Assembly: GCA_003212615.1 (NCBI GenBank) | Contig: QCPG01000007.1 | Location: forward strand, 1 to 50,091 | Reading direction: 5' to 3' | DNA: 50,091 nucleotides | Source of the DNA: Prochlorococcus sp. AG-436-E22 | GTDB lineage: Bacteria > Cyanobacteriota > Cyanobacteriia > PCC-6307 > Cyanobiaceae | In this document: positions 1 to 8,394 of the stretch, in pieces | How the letters are laid out: the number at the start of each line of letters is the position of its first letter | Position numbering within the stretch: position 1 is the first letter of the stretch | Translations under genes and position numbers: made by a program | The notes under the pieces: generated by a model | Databases searched by the model: none | What the model saw: only the letters and a program-made list of their open reading frames with translations | Told to the model about the DNA's origin: nothing

Positions 1-726
1 GATTTGAGAATCTGATTTAAAAATACTAGTGATTTTGCCTACAGAAATATCTTTAGCAGAATTTATGTATAAATTTTTATCTTCTACGTCTAAATTCAAA
101 TTAGATTCAAATGATTTCCAAATTCTTATTTCCTGTTTTAAAGACGAAACATTTTTTATTTTTGACATTGTTTCTTGTCCTAAATAACAACCTTTATTAA
201 AATCTATAAGATCTTTTAAGCCGAGCTCAAGAGGATTATTTTTTCCGTTTATTTCCATTTCTAAAGAGGGTATTGCCTGATTAATCTTCCAAAGTTTTAA
301 ATCATTGGGATTCAGTAAATTTAGTTTATTTTTATATATTTCAAATTCTTTATCGTCTTTTTTGAAGAAAATAGGCAGGTAAGTTCTCCATGAAATTGAT
401 TCATCAATTTCCTGAATTCTATTTATCAAGAAAGGTTCACTTAAAAGTAAATCATCCGCTGGAAAAATAATTTGATTAAAGTAATCAATTATTTCATGAG
501 TCTTACCCGTCAATATAATTACTTCTAAGTTTCTTTCTAAAACAATAATTTCAATTAATGCCCTTAGAACTCCATTTGGAGTTAGCCAACAAGTTTTAAT
601 AACTTTATTTTCTGAATTTAGAATATTACTAGTTGTTATTCCATTCAAAAAATTCCTGGCATCTTTTCCAGTAACAGAAAAACAATCAAATTTTTCAAGC
701 CAAAACTTTTTTTTAATATCTTGCAT
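1..726 (-). CDS. ygfZ: YgfZ/GcvT-like folate-binding protein, C-terminus cut by window edge
   Basis: The frame is open from an ATG at 724-726 to the left window edge, giving 242 residues without a stop. Around residues 178-185 it carries KGCYLGQE, the signature of the YgfZ/GcvT-like folate-binding family. Members use tetrahydrofolate to support iron-sulfur enzymes, including tRNA-modifying enzymes. The N-terminal part (FWLEKFDCFSVTGKDARNFL) also fits the family. It lies 10 bases after pyrE on the same strand and may be cotranscribed, although an A/T-rich hairpin sits at the junction. Family assignment rests on the motif; the exact substrate is not visible. Confidence 0.85.
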   Translation of the reverse strand, partial: MQDIKKKFWLEKFDCFSVTGKDARNFLNGITTSNILNSENKVIKTCWLTPNGVLRALIEIIVLERNLEVIILTGKTHEIIDYFNQIIFPADDLLLSEPFLINRIQEIDESISWRTYLPIFFKKDDKEFEIYKNKLNLLNPNDLKLWKINQAIPSLEMEINGKNNPLELGLKDLIDFNKGCYLGQETMSKIKNVSSLKQEIRIWKSFESNLNLDVEDKNLYINSAKDISVGKITSIFKSDSQI

Positions 727-736
727 TTTAAAATAA

Positions 737-1297
737 TTATAAAAAGTCTTTTATTGTAAAAAGACTTTTTAATTTAACATTTTCATCGCTAAGGGTTTCA
801 CATCCTCCTTCTTGCCTATCAACTATAGACAAAACTTCCTCAACAACATAATTATTTTCTCGCAGCTTATTTATAGCTTTTATTACTGAACCAGCAGTTG
901 TAACCACATCTTCCAAGACAGTTACCAAGGTGCCTTCTTCTAATATAGGGCCCTCTATTCCTGCTTTGGTGCCATATTTTTTAATTTCTTTGCGAATTAT
1001 TAAACCATTTAGGTCTAAGCCTTGCGAAGCTGCTTTGACAATTAATCCACTTACTATAGGATCTGCGCCTAATGTCAATCCTGCTACAGCTTTTGACCTT
1101 GAGTCTTTTAACTCTAAAAATAAATCACTTATTAAGTTGAGGCCTTGGCCATTTAATGATACAGGTTTACAGTTCAAGTAATGACTGCTTTTTTTCCCTG
1201 AAGATAAAGTGAAGTTTCCTCTCTTGTAGGATTTTTCAATTAACTGTTTTAACAATTTTGCTTTATTTAATTCATACTTTTCAGAAAAATTACCCAT
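737..1297 (-). CDS. pyrE: orotate phosphoribosyltransferase
   Basis: This 186-residue protein has the PRPP-binding loop of type I phosphoribosyltransferases at about residues 124-138 ([14 protein letters not shown]). It converts orotate and PRPP to orotidine 5'-phosphate in cytosolic pyrimidine synthesis. The length is somewhat short compared with about 210 residues in E. coli but covers the core. The start is the ATG at 1295-1297. pyrB, an earlier step of the same pathway, lies at 38811 and is not linked in an operon. The stop codon lies beside a 12-bp A/T-rich hairpin that may separate it from the downstream ygfZ-like gene. Confidence 0.93.
   Translation of the reverse strand: MGNFSEKYELNKAKLLKQLIEKSYKRGNFTLSSGKKSSHYLNCKPVSLNGQGLNLISDLFLELKDSRSKAVAGLTLGADPIVSGLIVKAASQGLDLNGLIIRKEIKKYGTKAGIEGPILEEGTLVTVLEDVVTTAGSVIKAINKLRENNYVVEEVLSIVDRQEGGCETLSDENVKLKSLFTIKDFL
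741..770 (-). terminator. A/T-rich hairpin at the pyrE 3' end
   Basis: Two perfectly complementary 12-base arms (741-752 and 759-770) flank a 6-base loop. On the minus strand the stem ends in a T run. It lies inside the last codons of pyrE and just before the ygfZ-like start at 726. It could be a weak terminator or attenuator, or could protect the mRNA end. The stem has few G-C pairs, so confidence is low. Confidence 0.35.
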
Positions 1298-1438
1298 TAG
1301 TAAAAGTTAAATTTATATTTAAAGATTAGAAGAAAAAAAAGAAATCTCACAAAAACTTCCTAATGAGGTGTTTTTTGAAATATTATTTTTATATTGTATA
1401 TTGAAATTCAATGTAATTAAAATTACATAAAGTTCCTT

Positions 1439-1511
1439 GGGGGTGTAGCAATCTGGTGAATGCACCAAACTCATAATTTGGCTAAGGCGAGTTCGATCCT
1501 CGCCACCCCCA
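1439..1511 (+). tRNA. tRNA-Met (CAT), elongator type
   Basis: A complete cloverleaf of 73 bases. The acceptor stem GGGGGTG pairs with CACCCCC at 1504-1510, with discriminator A at 1511. The anticodon arm is CCAAA, loop CTCATAA, TTTGG, giving anticodon CAT. The T arm is GCGAG, TTCGATC, CTCGC. The acceptor is fully paired at 1-72 and the anticodon stem lacks three G-C pairs, so it is not the initiator. An Ile2 tRNA that is lysidine-modified at CAT cannot be formally excluded. No 3' CCA is encoded. Confidence 0.9.
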
Positions 1512-1529
1512 TTATTCATTTGTCATTGA

Positions 1530-2798
1530 ATGAAAATAACCCTACTTTTATTTCTTTTATTTTTCCCAGCTTTTTTCGCAGCGAGTGAACTATCTTTTTT
1601 ATTAATAAGACCAAGTAAAGTTTTAAGATTAATAGAAGAAAAAAAGAACGGAGCATTGTCAATTTTAAAAATTCAAAAACGCTTTAGATCTTCATTAATT
1701 GCCTCTCAATTTGGAGTAACAATTTCATTAATTGCAATTGGATGGCTCAGCAATAACCTGGCTAATGATTATTGGAAAAGAAATATTTTATCAAATAGAT
1801 TTTATGATCTTCTATTTTTTTTATTTGTTGTTTTAGTTGTTACTCTCGTTTCTGGACTAATTCCTAAAGCACTAGTAATTAACAATCCAGAATCTGCTGC
1901 ATTAAGGCTTACCGCAATATTCGATGCAGTTAGAAAAGGTATGAAACCTATAGTTACGATAATAGAATTCTTTGCTAGCGCCTGTTTAAGCTTGTTCAAT
2001 TTAAATATCAAATGGGATTATTTAAACTCAGGTTTATCCGCAGGAGAATTAGAAACTCTTATAGAAACAGATAATGTAACAGGTTTAAAACCAGATGAGA
2101 AAAATATTCTTGAAGGGGTTTTTGCTTTAAAAGATACACAAGTTAAAGAAGTAATGATTCCAAGATCTGAAATGGTAACTTTGCCAAAAAATATAACCTT
2201 TTCAGAACTTATGAAACAAGTTGATAAAACTCGCCATGCTCGCTTCTTTGTGATTGGTGAGTCTTTAGATGATGTATTAGGTGTATTAGATTTGCGTTAT
2301 CTAGCTAAGCCAATTTCAAAAGGTGAAATGGAAGCCAATACATTATTAGAGCCGTTCCTTTTACCAGTGACAAAAATCATAGAAACATGTTCATTAGCAG
2401 AAATATTTCCAATAGTAAGAGACTACAATCCTTTCTTACTAGTAGTTGATGAACACGGTGGAACAGAAGGGCTCATAACTGCAGCTGATCTAAATGGCGA
2501 AATAGTTGGAGAGGAAATGCTCAACAATAGAATTTATTCAGACATGAGAATGTTAGATAATTTCTCTAAAAAATGGTCTATAGCTGGAAAATCAGAAATT
2601 ATTGATATAAATAAGAAGTTAGGATTTTCCATCCCAGAAGGCGCAGATTATCATACTCTTGCTGGATTTCTGCTAGAAAAATTTCAAATGGTTCCAAAAA
2701 TTGGGGACGTTTTAGATTTTAATAACATTAAATTTGAAGTTATTTCTATGTCAGGTCCAAAAATTGATCGTGTTAAAATAATTCTTCCCAAAAGCTAA
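1530..2798 (+). CDS. CNNM/CorC-family membrane protein (DUF21 plus CBS pair)
   Basis: This 422-residue protein has an N-terminal DUF21 membrane domain with hydrophobic segments in about the first 170 residues. A CBS-domain pair follows (about residues 200-330, opening with EVMIPRSEMVTL), then a C-terminal CorC/HlyC-type domain. The family includes CorC and bacterial CNNM proteins linked to magnesium or other divalent-cation export; the older name 'hemolysin' is misleading. It follows tRNA-Met by 18 bases and precedes an oxidoreductase by 50 bases. The architecture is clear; the transported ion is not visible. Confidence 0.87.
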   Translation: MKITLLLFLLFFPAFFAASELSFLLIRPSKVLRLIEEKKNGALSILKIQKRFRSSLIASQFGVTISLIAIGWLSNNLANDYWKRNILSNRFYDLLFFLFVVLVVTLVSGLIPKALVINNPESAALRLTAIFDAVRKGMKPIVTIIEFFASACLSLFNLNIKWDYLNSGLSAGELETLIETDNVTGLKPDEKNILEGVFALKDTQVKEVMIPRSEMVTLPKNITFSELMKQVDKTRHARFFVIGESLDDVLGVLDLRYLAKPISKGEMEANTLLEPFLLPVTKIIETCSLAEIFPIVRDYNPFLLVVDEHGGTEGLITAADLNGEIVGEEMLNNRIYSDMRMLDNFSKKWSIAGKSEIIDINKKLGFSIPEGADYHTLAGFLLEKFQMVPKIGDVLDFNNIKFEVISMSGPKIDRVKIILPKS

Positions 2799-2848
2799 AT
2801 GTGGCTCCCCATGGAGGATAATGATAATTAATACATGGATTTGAAATT

Positions 2849-3853
2849 ATGCAACCAACCTCATCACCGGTAAAGGTTGGAGTCATAGGTATAGGGAATA
2901 TGGGCTGGCATCATGCTCGAGTATTAAGTTTACTCAAAGATGCAAATCTCATTGGAGTAGCAGATCCAAATGAAGAGAGAGGTAAATTAGCTATTGAACA
3001 ATTTCAATGTGAATGGTTCAAAAATTATAAGGACTTAATTCCAAAAGTTGATGCTATTTGTATCGCTGTCCCGACACTACTTCATCATAAGGTAGGACTA
3101 GATTGTCTAAATGGAGGTACTAACGTTCTCATTGAAAAACCAATTGCAGCTAATGAGTTTGAGGCAAAATCCTTAATAGAGGCAGCTAATGAAAGTAAAT
3201 GTCTATTACAAGTTGGGCATATTGAAAGATTTAATCCTGCTTTTAGAGAATTAAATAAAATAGTAAATAATGAAGAAATTGTTGTTTTAGAAGCAAGAAG
3301 GCACAGTCCTCATGCAGACAGAGCAAATGATGTCTCTGTAGTAATGGATTTAATGATTCATGATATTGATCTTATTTTAGAGCTTGTAAACTCAAAAATA
3401 CAAAAATTAGCAGCTGTTGGAGGAAGAAATAGCGAAGGATTAATAGATTATGTAAATGCTACGTTGGTTTTTAAAAATAATGTTATTGCAAGCTTAACTG
3501 CCAGCAAAATGAGTCATAAAAAAATTAGAAATTTAAGTGCTCACTGCCAAAATGGCCTAGTAGAAACTGATTTCTTAAATCACTCTTTACAAATCCATCG
3601 AAAGTCTCATGAATCATACACAGCAGAGCATGGAGAATTAGTTTATAGAAATGATGGATATGTCGAAGAAGTTAGCACAACTTCCATTGAGCCTCTTTAT
3701 GCAGAACTGGAGCATTTTCTTAAATGCGTTCAGGGCAAAGAGATACCTGAGGTAGATGGTGAGCAAGCCTCAAGAGCATTAAAAATTGCTGATTTTATAG
3801 AGAGTGCTGTAGATAACTCTGGAGATGCGATTTTACTTGAAAATCCCTTCTAA
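2849..3853 (+). CDS. Gfo/Idh/MocA-family NAD(P)-dependent oxidoreductase
   Basis: This 334-residue protein opens with a Rossmann fold (VGVIGIGNMG, glycines at about 14, 16 and 19) and has the family EKP motif at about residues 96-98 (LIEKPIA). A C-terminal Gfo/Idh/MocA domain follows. Members oxidise or reduce sugars, sugar nucleotides, inositol or biliverdin. The substrate cannot be read from the sequence, but the short N-terminus and isolated context do not suggest a biliverdin reductase. The ATG at 2849 has only a weak ribosome site. A 7-codon reading frame with a better GGAGG site ends five bases upstream. Confidence 0.85.
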   Translation: MQPTSSPVKVGVIGIGNMGWHHARVLSLLKDANLIGVADPNEERGKLAIEQFQCEWFKNYKDLIPKVDAICIAVPTLLHHKVGLDCLNGGTNVLIEKPIAANEFEAKSLIEAANESKCLLQVGHIERFNPAFRELNKIVNNEEIVVLEARRHSPHADRANDVSVVMDLMIHDIDLILELVNSKIQKLAAVGGRNSEGLIDYVNATLVFKNNVIASLTASKMSHKKIRNLSAHCQNGLVETDFLNHSLQIHRKSHESYTAEHGELVYRNDGYVEEVSTTSIEPLYAELEHFLKCVQGKEIPEVDGEQASRALKIADFIESAVDNSGDAILLENPF

Positions 3854-3879
3854 TACTAAAAATCTAAACTAAAAAAATT

Positions 3880-4020
3880 TTATTTAAATCCAACTGCAGC
3901 TTGCCAAACAAATACCAACAAAAAGAAAAATAAAGGAATAAGTGGAAGAACATCAACAGTTGGAGAAAAGGCCTTGTAAGCCTCGGGCAATTGAGCGAAT
4001 GTATTAAATAGAATGAGCAC
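3880..4020 (-). CDS. psbK: photosystem II protein PsbK
   Basis: A 46-residue single-span protein on the minus strand, below usual ORF-length cut-offs. After a short leader it reads [17 protein letters not shown], then a hydrophobic helix, and ends [10 protein letters not shown]. This is characteristic of PsbK, a low-mass subunit of the PSII core near CP43. The mature protein probably begins near LPEAY after leader removal. I chose the GTG at 4018-4020. The frame is open a few codons further but offers no ATG. It lies downstream of tgt on the same strand. Confidence 0.95.
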   Translation of the reverse strand: MLILFNTFAQLPEAYKAFSPTVDVLPLIPLFFFLLVFVWQAAVGFK

Positions 4021-4054
4021 CTTTTTTAATAATTTAATTAATTATGATAAGACG

Positions 4055-5173
4055 TTACCACGTATAGTGAGCAATAGAGGATGTTTTCCAAGGAGCGAAA
4101 TCATTTGTAAAACAATTGTCTCTAATAGCAGTAGAAATTGCATTGGTAAATCTTATTAAGTGAGCAAGATTATGCAAACTTATGAGGGTTAGGCCTAATA
4201 TCTCGTCATTTCTAATTAGATGATGCAAATATGCTCGAGAATAGGATTTACAGGTCTCGCATTTACAAGTTTTGTCAATCGGAGAAAAGTCATTTTTAAA
4301 TCGAGCATTTCGCAAATTCAATCTTTCATCATTAAAAAATGCTGTCCCATGTCTTCCTAGTCTTGTAGGCAAAACACAGTCAAATATATCGAAACCATTA
4401 GCAACAGCTAAAGAAATTTCTCTTAAAGAGCCAATGCCCATTAAATATCTTGGTTTATTTATTGGTAAGAATTTTGGGACGTAATTAATCACACTATGTA
4501 TTTCTTCGACTGCCTCGCCAACACTTACACCTCCCACTGCTATTCCAGGCAGATCAAAAGAACTTGTATATTTTGCGCTATATTCTCTCAATCTCGGATA
4601 CTTACCCCCTTGAACTATGCCGAATAATGCTTGATTTGCTTTCTGATGAGTCTCAACACATTTTTGCAACCATGAATGAGTTCTTTTTAAAGAGTCCTCA
4701 ATATCATTTTCGTTAGCTGTATGCGGAGGACAATGATCAAAAGCCATCGCAACATCCGATCCAAGATCCATTTGAATCTGTATTACTTTTTCAGGTGATA
4801 AAAATACATGACTACCATCTCTTGGATTTTTAAATTCCACACCTTTATCAGAAATATTATTTAATTTGGCCAAACTAAAAACTTGATATCCTCCTGAATC
4901 AGTAAGAATAGGCTTAGGCCAATTCATGAACTTATGTATTCCGCCAGATTCTTTAACCAGTTTTTCTCCAGGTTGTAAATGAAGATGAAAGGTATTTGAG
5001 AGAATCATTTCTGAACCTGTAGAGGTTAACTGCTTAGATGACATTCCTTTAACTGTTGCTAAAGTACCCACAGGCATAAATTTTGGTGTGTTTACCTGAC
5101 CATTTGGTGTATGAAAAATACCAGTTCTTGCCCCTGTATTACTGCAATTCGATGTAATTTCAAATTCAAACAC
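4055..5173 (-). CDS. tgt: queuine tRNA-ribosyltransferase (TGT)
   Basis: This 372-residue protein exchanges guanine-34 of GUN-anticodon tRNAs for the queuosine precursor. It carries [10 protein letters not shown] with the catalytic Asp at about residue 92, and the second Asp motif [16 protein letters not shown] near residue 265. The zinc site is CKCETC followed by a downstream His (SRAYLHHL). Length is normal for bacterial TGT. The start is a GTG at 5171-5173. psbK lies 34 bases downstream on the same strand, so the two may share a transcript. Confidence 0.95.
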   Translation of the reverse strand: MFEFEITSNCSNTGARTGIFHTPNGQVNTPKFMPVGTLATVKGMSSKQLTSTGSEMILSNTFHLHLQPGEKLVKESGGIHKFMNWPKPILTDSGGYQVFSLAKLNNISDKGVEFKNPRDGSHVFLSPEKVIQIQMDLGSDVAMAFDHCPPHTANENDIEDSLKRTHSWLQKCVETHQKANQALFGIVQGGKYPRLREYSAKYTSSFDLPGIAVGGVSVGEAVEEIHSVINYVPKFLPINKPRYLMGIGSLREISLAVANGFDIFDCVLPTRLGRHGTAFFNDERLNLRNARFKNDFSPIDKTCKCETCKSYSRAYLHHLIRNDEILGLTLISLHNLAHLIRFTNAISTAIRDNCFTNDFAPWKTSSIAHYTW

Positions 5174-5272
5174 GATAATTTATAAAATTTTTTGATCCTT
5201 TTTCATTAATCTACCCTATATATTTAATATTGAATCTATTTTTATCTCATCAAAAAATATTTAATAAAAAAT

Positions 5273-6013
5273 TTGGCAGGATCTTGGATTTTCTATACGA
5301 CATTTCCAAAGATACCTTTAATTAATCCCGAATTTAAAAATATTGCACAATTTGCGCCGCCTTTAGGATTTTTTATTGGAACAATACAGAGTTATATTTT
5401 TCTTTTTTTCAGAACAAACTCTTGGTCAATTTATGCATCTACATTAATTTGTTTGGCTGCAGGATATTTAATTACTGGTGGTCTACACATTGATGGTTTA
5501 ATGGATAGTTTCGATGGTATTTTTGCGGGTAAAAAGAAACGTTTAAAAGCCATGAAAGACAGTAAAGTTGGGTCCTTTGGCGTTCAAGCTTTAGTTTTTA
5601 TAACTTTAATTCAAATTGCTTGCATACTCAAAATTCAAAACCTAATAATTTTTGTTTTACCTATATGCTTATTTTGGGGAAGATTTTCAAATTTATTTTT
5701 TATAGAAAAGTTTAAATATATAAGTTATAAGAAAAAGTCTATTAGTCACAAAAAGTTTTGGAATGGATTTAAAAAAGAATCTTTAATCTCCATTATTTTT
5801 CTTTTAATTTTCATAGCATACCAATTAGTCTCAATTACATCCCAAGCAATATTAATTAAATTTTTAATTCTTATCTTGATTGGTATTGTTCTAAGCTATT
5901 CCATCCCAAACATACTAGGTAATAAAATTGGAGGCTTCAATGGAGATGCCTGCGGTGCTAGTGTTGTACTAGTTGAAACTGCAATGTTGTTTATGCATGC
6001 AATTCTTTTATAG
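5273..6013 (+). CDS. cobS: adenosylcobinamide-GDP ribazoletransferase (cobalamin synthase)
   Basis: CobS is a membrane enzyme that joins adenosylcobinamide-GDP to alpha-ribazole (or the adenine form in pseudocobalamin producers). The family motif GGLHIDGLMDSFDGIFAGKK lies near residues 70-90 and GGFNGDACGA near the C-terminus. Several hydrophobic spans are visible. The TTG at 5273 is the only standard start before the conserved GSWIFYTTFP; the frame extends to a stop at 5231, so a rare upstream start is possible. It overlaps the 3' end of the convergent histidine-kinase gene by 23 bases. Confidence 0.9.
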   Translation: MAGSWIFYTTFPKIPLINPEFKNIAQFAPPLGFFIGTIQSYIFLFFRTNSWSIYASTLICLAAGYLITGGLHIDGLMDSFDGIFAGKKKRLKAMKDSKVGSFGVQALVFITLIQIACILKIQNLIIFVLPICLFWGRFSNLFFIEKFKYISYKKKSISHKKFWNGFKKESLISIIFLLIFIAYQLVSITSQAILIKFLILILIGIVLSYSIPNILGNKIGGFNGDACGASVVLVETAMLFMHAILL

Positions 6014-7127
6014 GTAGTTCTAAATAGAAAATATTTTTCTTCTTAAGATTTTTTAATTTCTCATTATTATCAATCGAGTTATTTTCCAGCAATCTCAAAT
6101 CTCCTCCAATATGTTCTGCTAATTTTCTCGCCAAAAAAAGGCCCACACCAGTGCCCTCCTTCTTCTTAGCAGCAGATCCTCTAAAACCTTTTTCAAAAAT
6201 TTTCTCGTTTTCATTTTTGGTTATTTTTTTACCATCATCAAATATACAAAGTCCATGACTCGTAATTGCAAGTCCAATTTCAGCATCTTTTTGGGCATAT
6301 TTAAACGCATTTTCTAATAAATTGGCCACAATTTCGGCAATTACAGCGTATTTTGCCTTTAATGGCGATATAGTCCAATCTGGCCAAAGAGAAGGTTCAG
6401 TCCAATCTCTATTCTCTAAGTCCGCATTAGCTTTACCCCTTTCTAATATTGGCCTCAATAAACTCTGAACAGTTATTACCTTTTTATTATCTAAATTTGG
6501 TGGTAATAATAATCTTTCCTCTCCAATTTCTAGAGGCAGTTGAATAGGTGAATTTAATTGCGCAAAAGAATCCATATATTGATTAATTTGTTTTTGCTCT
6601 ATTATCATGCGTTCGACTATTTCAATAGAGTCATCATCTGCACCAAGTCTTTTTATTAGTAATTTTGCATATGTCCTTAGAGCAGCCAATGGGTTCCTCA
6701 ATTGATGGATTATTACATTGACCTGACTTTTTAAATAATTGATTTCTTCATTTTTATTTTGACGTTCTAATTCGATAGAAACGCATTTAGCTAAAGATAT
6801 TGAAAGTGCTTTTAATCTAGAATCAAGAGATAATGGCCAATTTCCCGCTTGCAAATCAGTTTCCACCCTAAGGACACCAAGTAGAATATCGTTTTCTTGA
6901 AGCGGGTACCATCTTCTATTAGGAGAAGAAACTTTTAGTGAAGGATCATCTTCTATTGATATTAGAAGCCTATCACTTTGTGGCCATTGACCAATCATTT
7001 CAAAAGATGCTTTAGTTCCTTGCTTAGCTGAAGCAAGATACATAACCAAATGAGTAACTCCCATTGAGCAACCAAAACTCTCTAGCTGTCTCACAATAAG
7101 TTCTTCAAATTTTTTAGAGATCTTCAT
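5991..7127 (-). CDS. sensor histidine kinase, Hik2/CSK-like
   Basis: This 378-residue soluble kinase has an N-terminal sensor region (about residues 1-120, GAF-like by position). The HisKA domain has the H box VIIHQLRNPLAALRTYAKLL, His at about 141, followed by a HATPase domain with N box (EIVANLLENAFKYA) and G box (GTGVGLFLARKLA). I see no membrane span. The H box resembles my recollection of the cyanobacterial Hik2/chloroplast sensor kinase group, which reports photosynthetic redox state. That subfamily call is inference. No response-regulator gene is adjacent. The 3' end overlaps cobS. Confidence 0.85.
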   Translation of the reverse strand: MKISKKFEELIVRQLESFGCSMGVTHLVMYLASAKQGTKASFEMIGQWPQSDRLLISIEDDPSLKVSSPNRRWYPLQENDILLGVLRVETDLQAGNWPLSLDSRLKALSISLAKCVSIELERQNKNEEINYLKSQVNVIIHQLRNPLAALRTYAKLLIKRLGADDDSIEIVERMIIEQKQINQYMDSFAQLNSPIQLPLEIGEERLLLPPNLDNKKVITVQSLLRPILERGKANADLENRDWTEPSLWPDWTISPLKAKYAVIAEIVANLLENAFKYAQKDAEIGLAITSHGLCIFDDGKKITKNENEKIFEKGFRGSAAKKKEGTGVGLFLARKLAEHIGGDLRLLENNSIDNNEKLKNLKKKNIFYLELPIKELHA

Positions 7128-7377
7128 AACTAATGAAATTTTAAGGAATTTTTAGAAAAAACTTGAAAAAGGGCTTGTAAAATATGAAAAAAGTATTAAG
7201 ATATATAAAGAGGTCTGACTTTAGCCAGCCTTAAATATGAACATATAATCATATTTTAAGCTACATCAGGGGTTGATGGGTCCTCTATGTAATTTGAAGT
7301 GAATTCAAAATCACAGATATAAGATTAGTATAAATAACTAAGACTAATCTCATTAATAATTTCAGGAGTACCAATCA
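7128..7377. other. 250-bp spacer with promoter-like elements
   Basis: This divergent spacer is the longest gene-free stretch in the window. It holds a TATAAT-like element at about 7244-7249 on the plus strand and a G-rich patch near 7268-7283. A hairpin lies at 7322-7350 and an AGGAG ribosome site at 7364-7368. I recognise no tRNA or known small RNA. A leader of about 120 bases for the gene at 7378 is the simplest reading. Confidence 0.4.
7322..7350 (+). promoter_or_regulatory. leader hairpin before the 7378 gene
   Basis: The arms AGATTAGT (7322-7329) and ACTAATCT (7343-7350) are perfectly complementary across a 13-base spacer. The structure ends 13 bases before the AGGAG ribosome site of the downstream gene. 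It could act in RNA as a stability or translation element, or in DNA as a dyad operator. No function is shown by the sequence alone. Confidence 0.35.
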
Positions 7378-7747
7378 ATGTCAAAAAAAAAGAAAAAGAA
7401 TCAGCAGAAGAAGGCTTGCTGGTCAAAGAGTAATGGCACATGTTCCTATTTATCATATCGAAACCGGCAATCATAAACCAGTTACAGCCGCAAGAAGATT
7501 TATAGCTGAAAATGCTTTGTCTGCTCCTTCAGTTTTCAACGTGCGAAGAAATGAACATACCACTGATAGGTTTTTTTGGGGTGAAAAAGGTTTATTTAGC
7601 GCCCAATATGCTGAAGAAAATCATTTTCTATTCCCATCATTAAAAGTCGTAGTTGAGGGTATTGGTGAAGAAAGAATATTTGAAGGTCTAGAACTTACTG
7701 CAGATGATTGGGAAGAGATTGAAGAATACGAATATGCTTTCGTTTAA
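7378..7747 (+). CDS. unrecognised conserved-looking protein, 5' end out of frame
   Basis: The main frame from the ATG at 7433 gives 104 residues (MAHVPIYHIETGNHKPVTAA to EYEYAFV) with an acidic tail. I do not recognise a named family. The only good start is the ATG at 7378, with AGGAG nine bases upstream, but it opens another frame that ends at 7476 after 32 residues. If the A9 tract at 7383-7391 is read with one A fewer, that ATG opens directly into the long frame. The product then gains the basic N-terminus MSKKRKRISRRRLAGQRV and totals about 122 residues. So this is a frameshift, a slippage gene or a sequence error. The fallback is a start at 7433 with a poor ribosome site. Confidence 0.65.
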
Positions 7748-8361
7748 AAAATATTACTCATATTTGAACTAAGAAAATTAATTAAATTTGAGTCAATTTG
7801 ATGGAATCCATCGAATTCTAATAATTTGCAAAGTTTCGAAGACTTACTGTTTACCTTTTCATAAATAATCCTAGAAGCATCTATAGGCACGACGTCATCA
7901 AATAAGCCATGACTAAGAATTAATGGTGGGCATTTTTCTCCTGGAAACCAGGTTGGGTGAGGATAACCACTACAAGAAACAATTAATCCTAGATTTAATT
8001 TAAATCCTGCATCAATTGCCATAGCTGCCCCCTGAGAAAAACCCAACAAAACTGTTTTTCTAAGTGAAATCTGCTCAGTATCAAATTTTTTTAATGTAAC
8101 TAAAAGTTTATTTACTTCAACCTCAGCCCCCTTCCAATCATGTGGGTATAATCCATACCACTGTCTTCCATGACCACTTGGATGTAATCCAGGCGCCCTC
8201 AAAGAAATTACCTCAAAATCAAGATGTGTTTTTTCTTTAATTTCCTGTCCAAGTGTTAAAAGGTCATCGGCATCGGCTCCCCAACCATGTATCAAAATAA
8301 TTCTATGAGTTGCGGTTTGAGAGCTAATCGAGACAAATTCATGATCAATATCGTATTTCAT
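7744..8361 (-). CDS. alpha/beta hydrolase, phospholipase/carboxylesterase type
   Basis: This 205-residue protein fits the Abhydrolase_2 family. An N-terminal strand ends in the oxyanion-hole segment RIILIHGWGADADD. The nucleophile elbow is LLGFSQGAAMA (Ser near residue 110). An acid follows in SHGLFDDVVP and a His in FDGFHQID. The likely activity is ester hydrolysis of an unknown small substrate or acyl group in the cytosol. It meets the preceding plus-strand gene tail to tail with a 4-base overlap and is divergent from purH by 33 bases. Confidence 0.83.
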   Translation of the reverse strand: MKYDIDHEFVSISSQTATHRIILIHGWGADADDLLTLGQEIKEKTHLDFEVISLRAPGLHPSGHGRQWYGLYPHDWKGAEVEVNKLLVTLKKFDTEQISLRKTVLLGFSQGAAMAIDAGFKLNLGLIVSCSGYPHPTWFPGEKCPPLILSHGLFDDVVPIDASRIIYEKVNSKSSKLCKLLEFDGFHQIDSNLINFLSSNMSNIF

Positions 8362-8394
8362 GTTTATATTCTTAAGTAATTAAACTTTCCCATA

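Noticed and set aside
1319-1519. 66-residue minus-strand frame
   Set aside because: It runs through the tRNA-Met gene and has no coding character.
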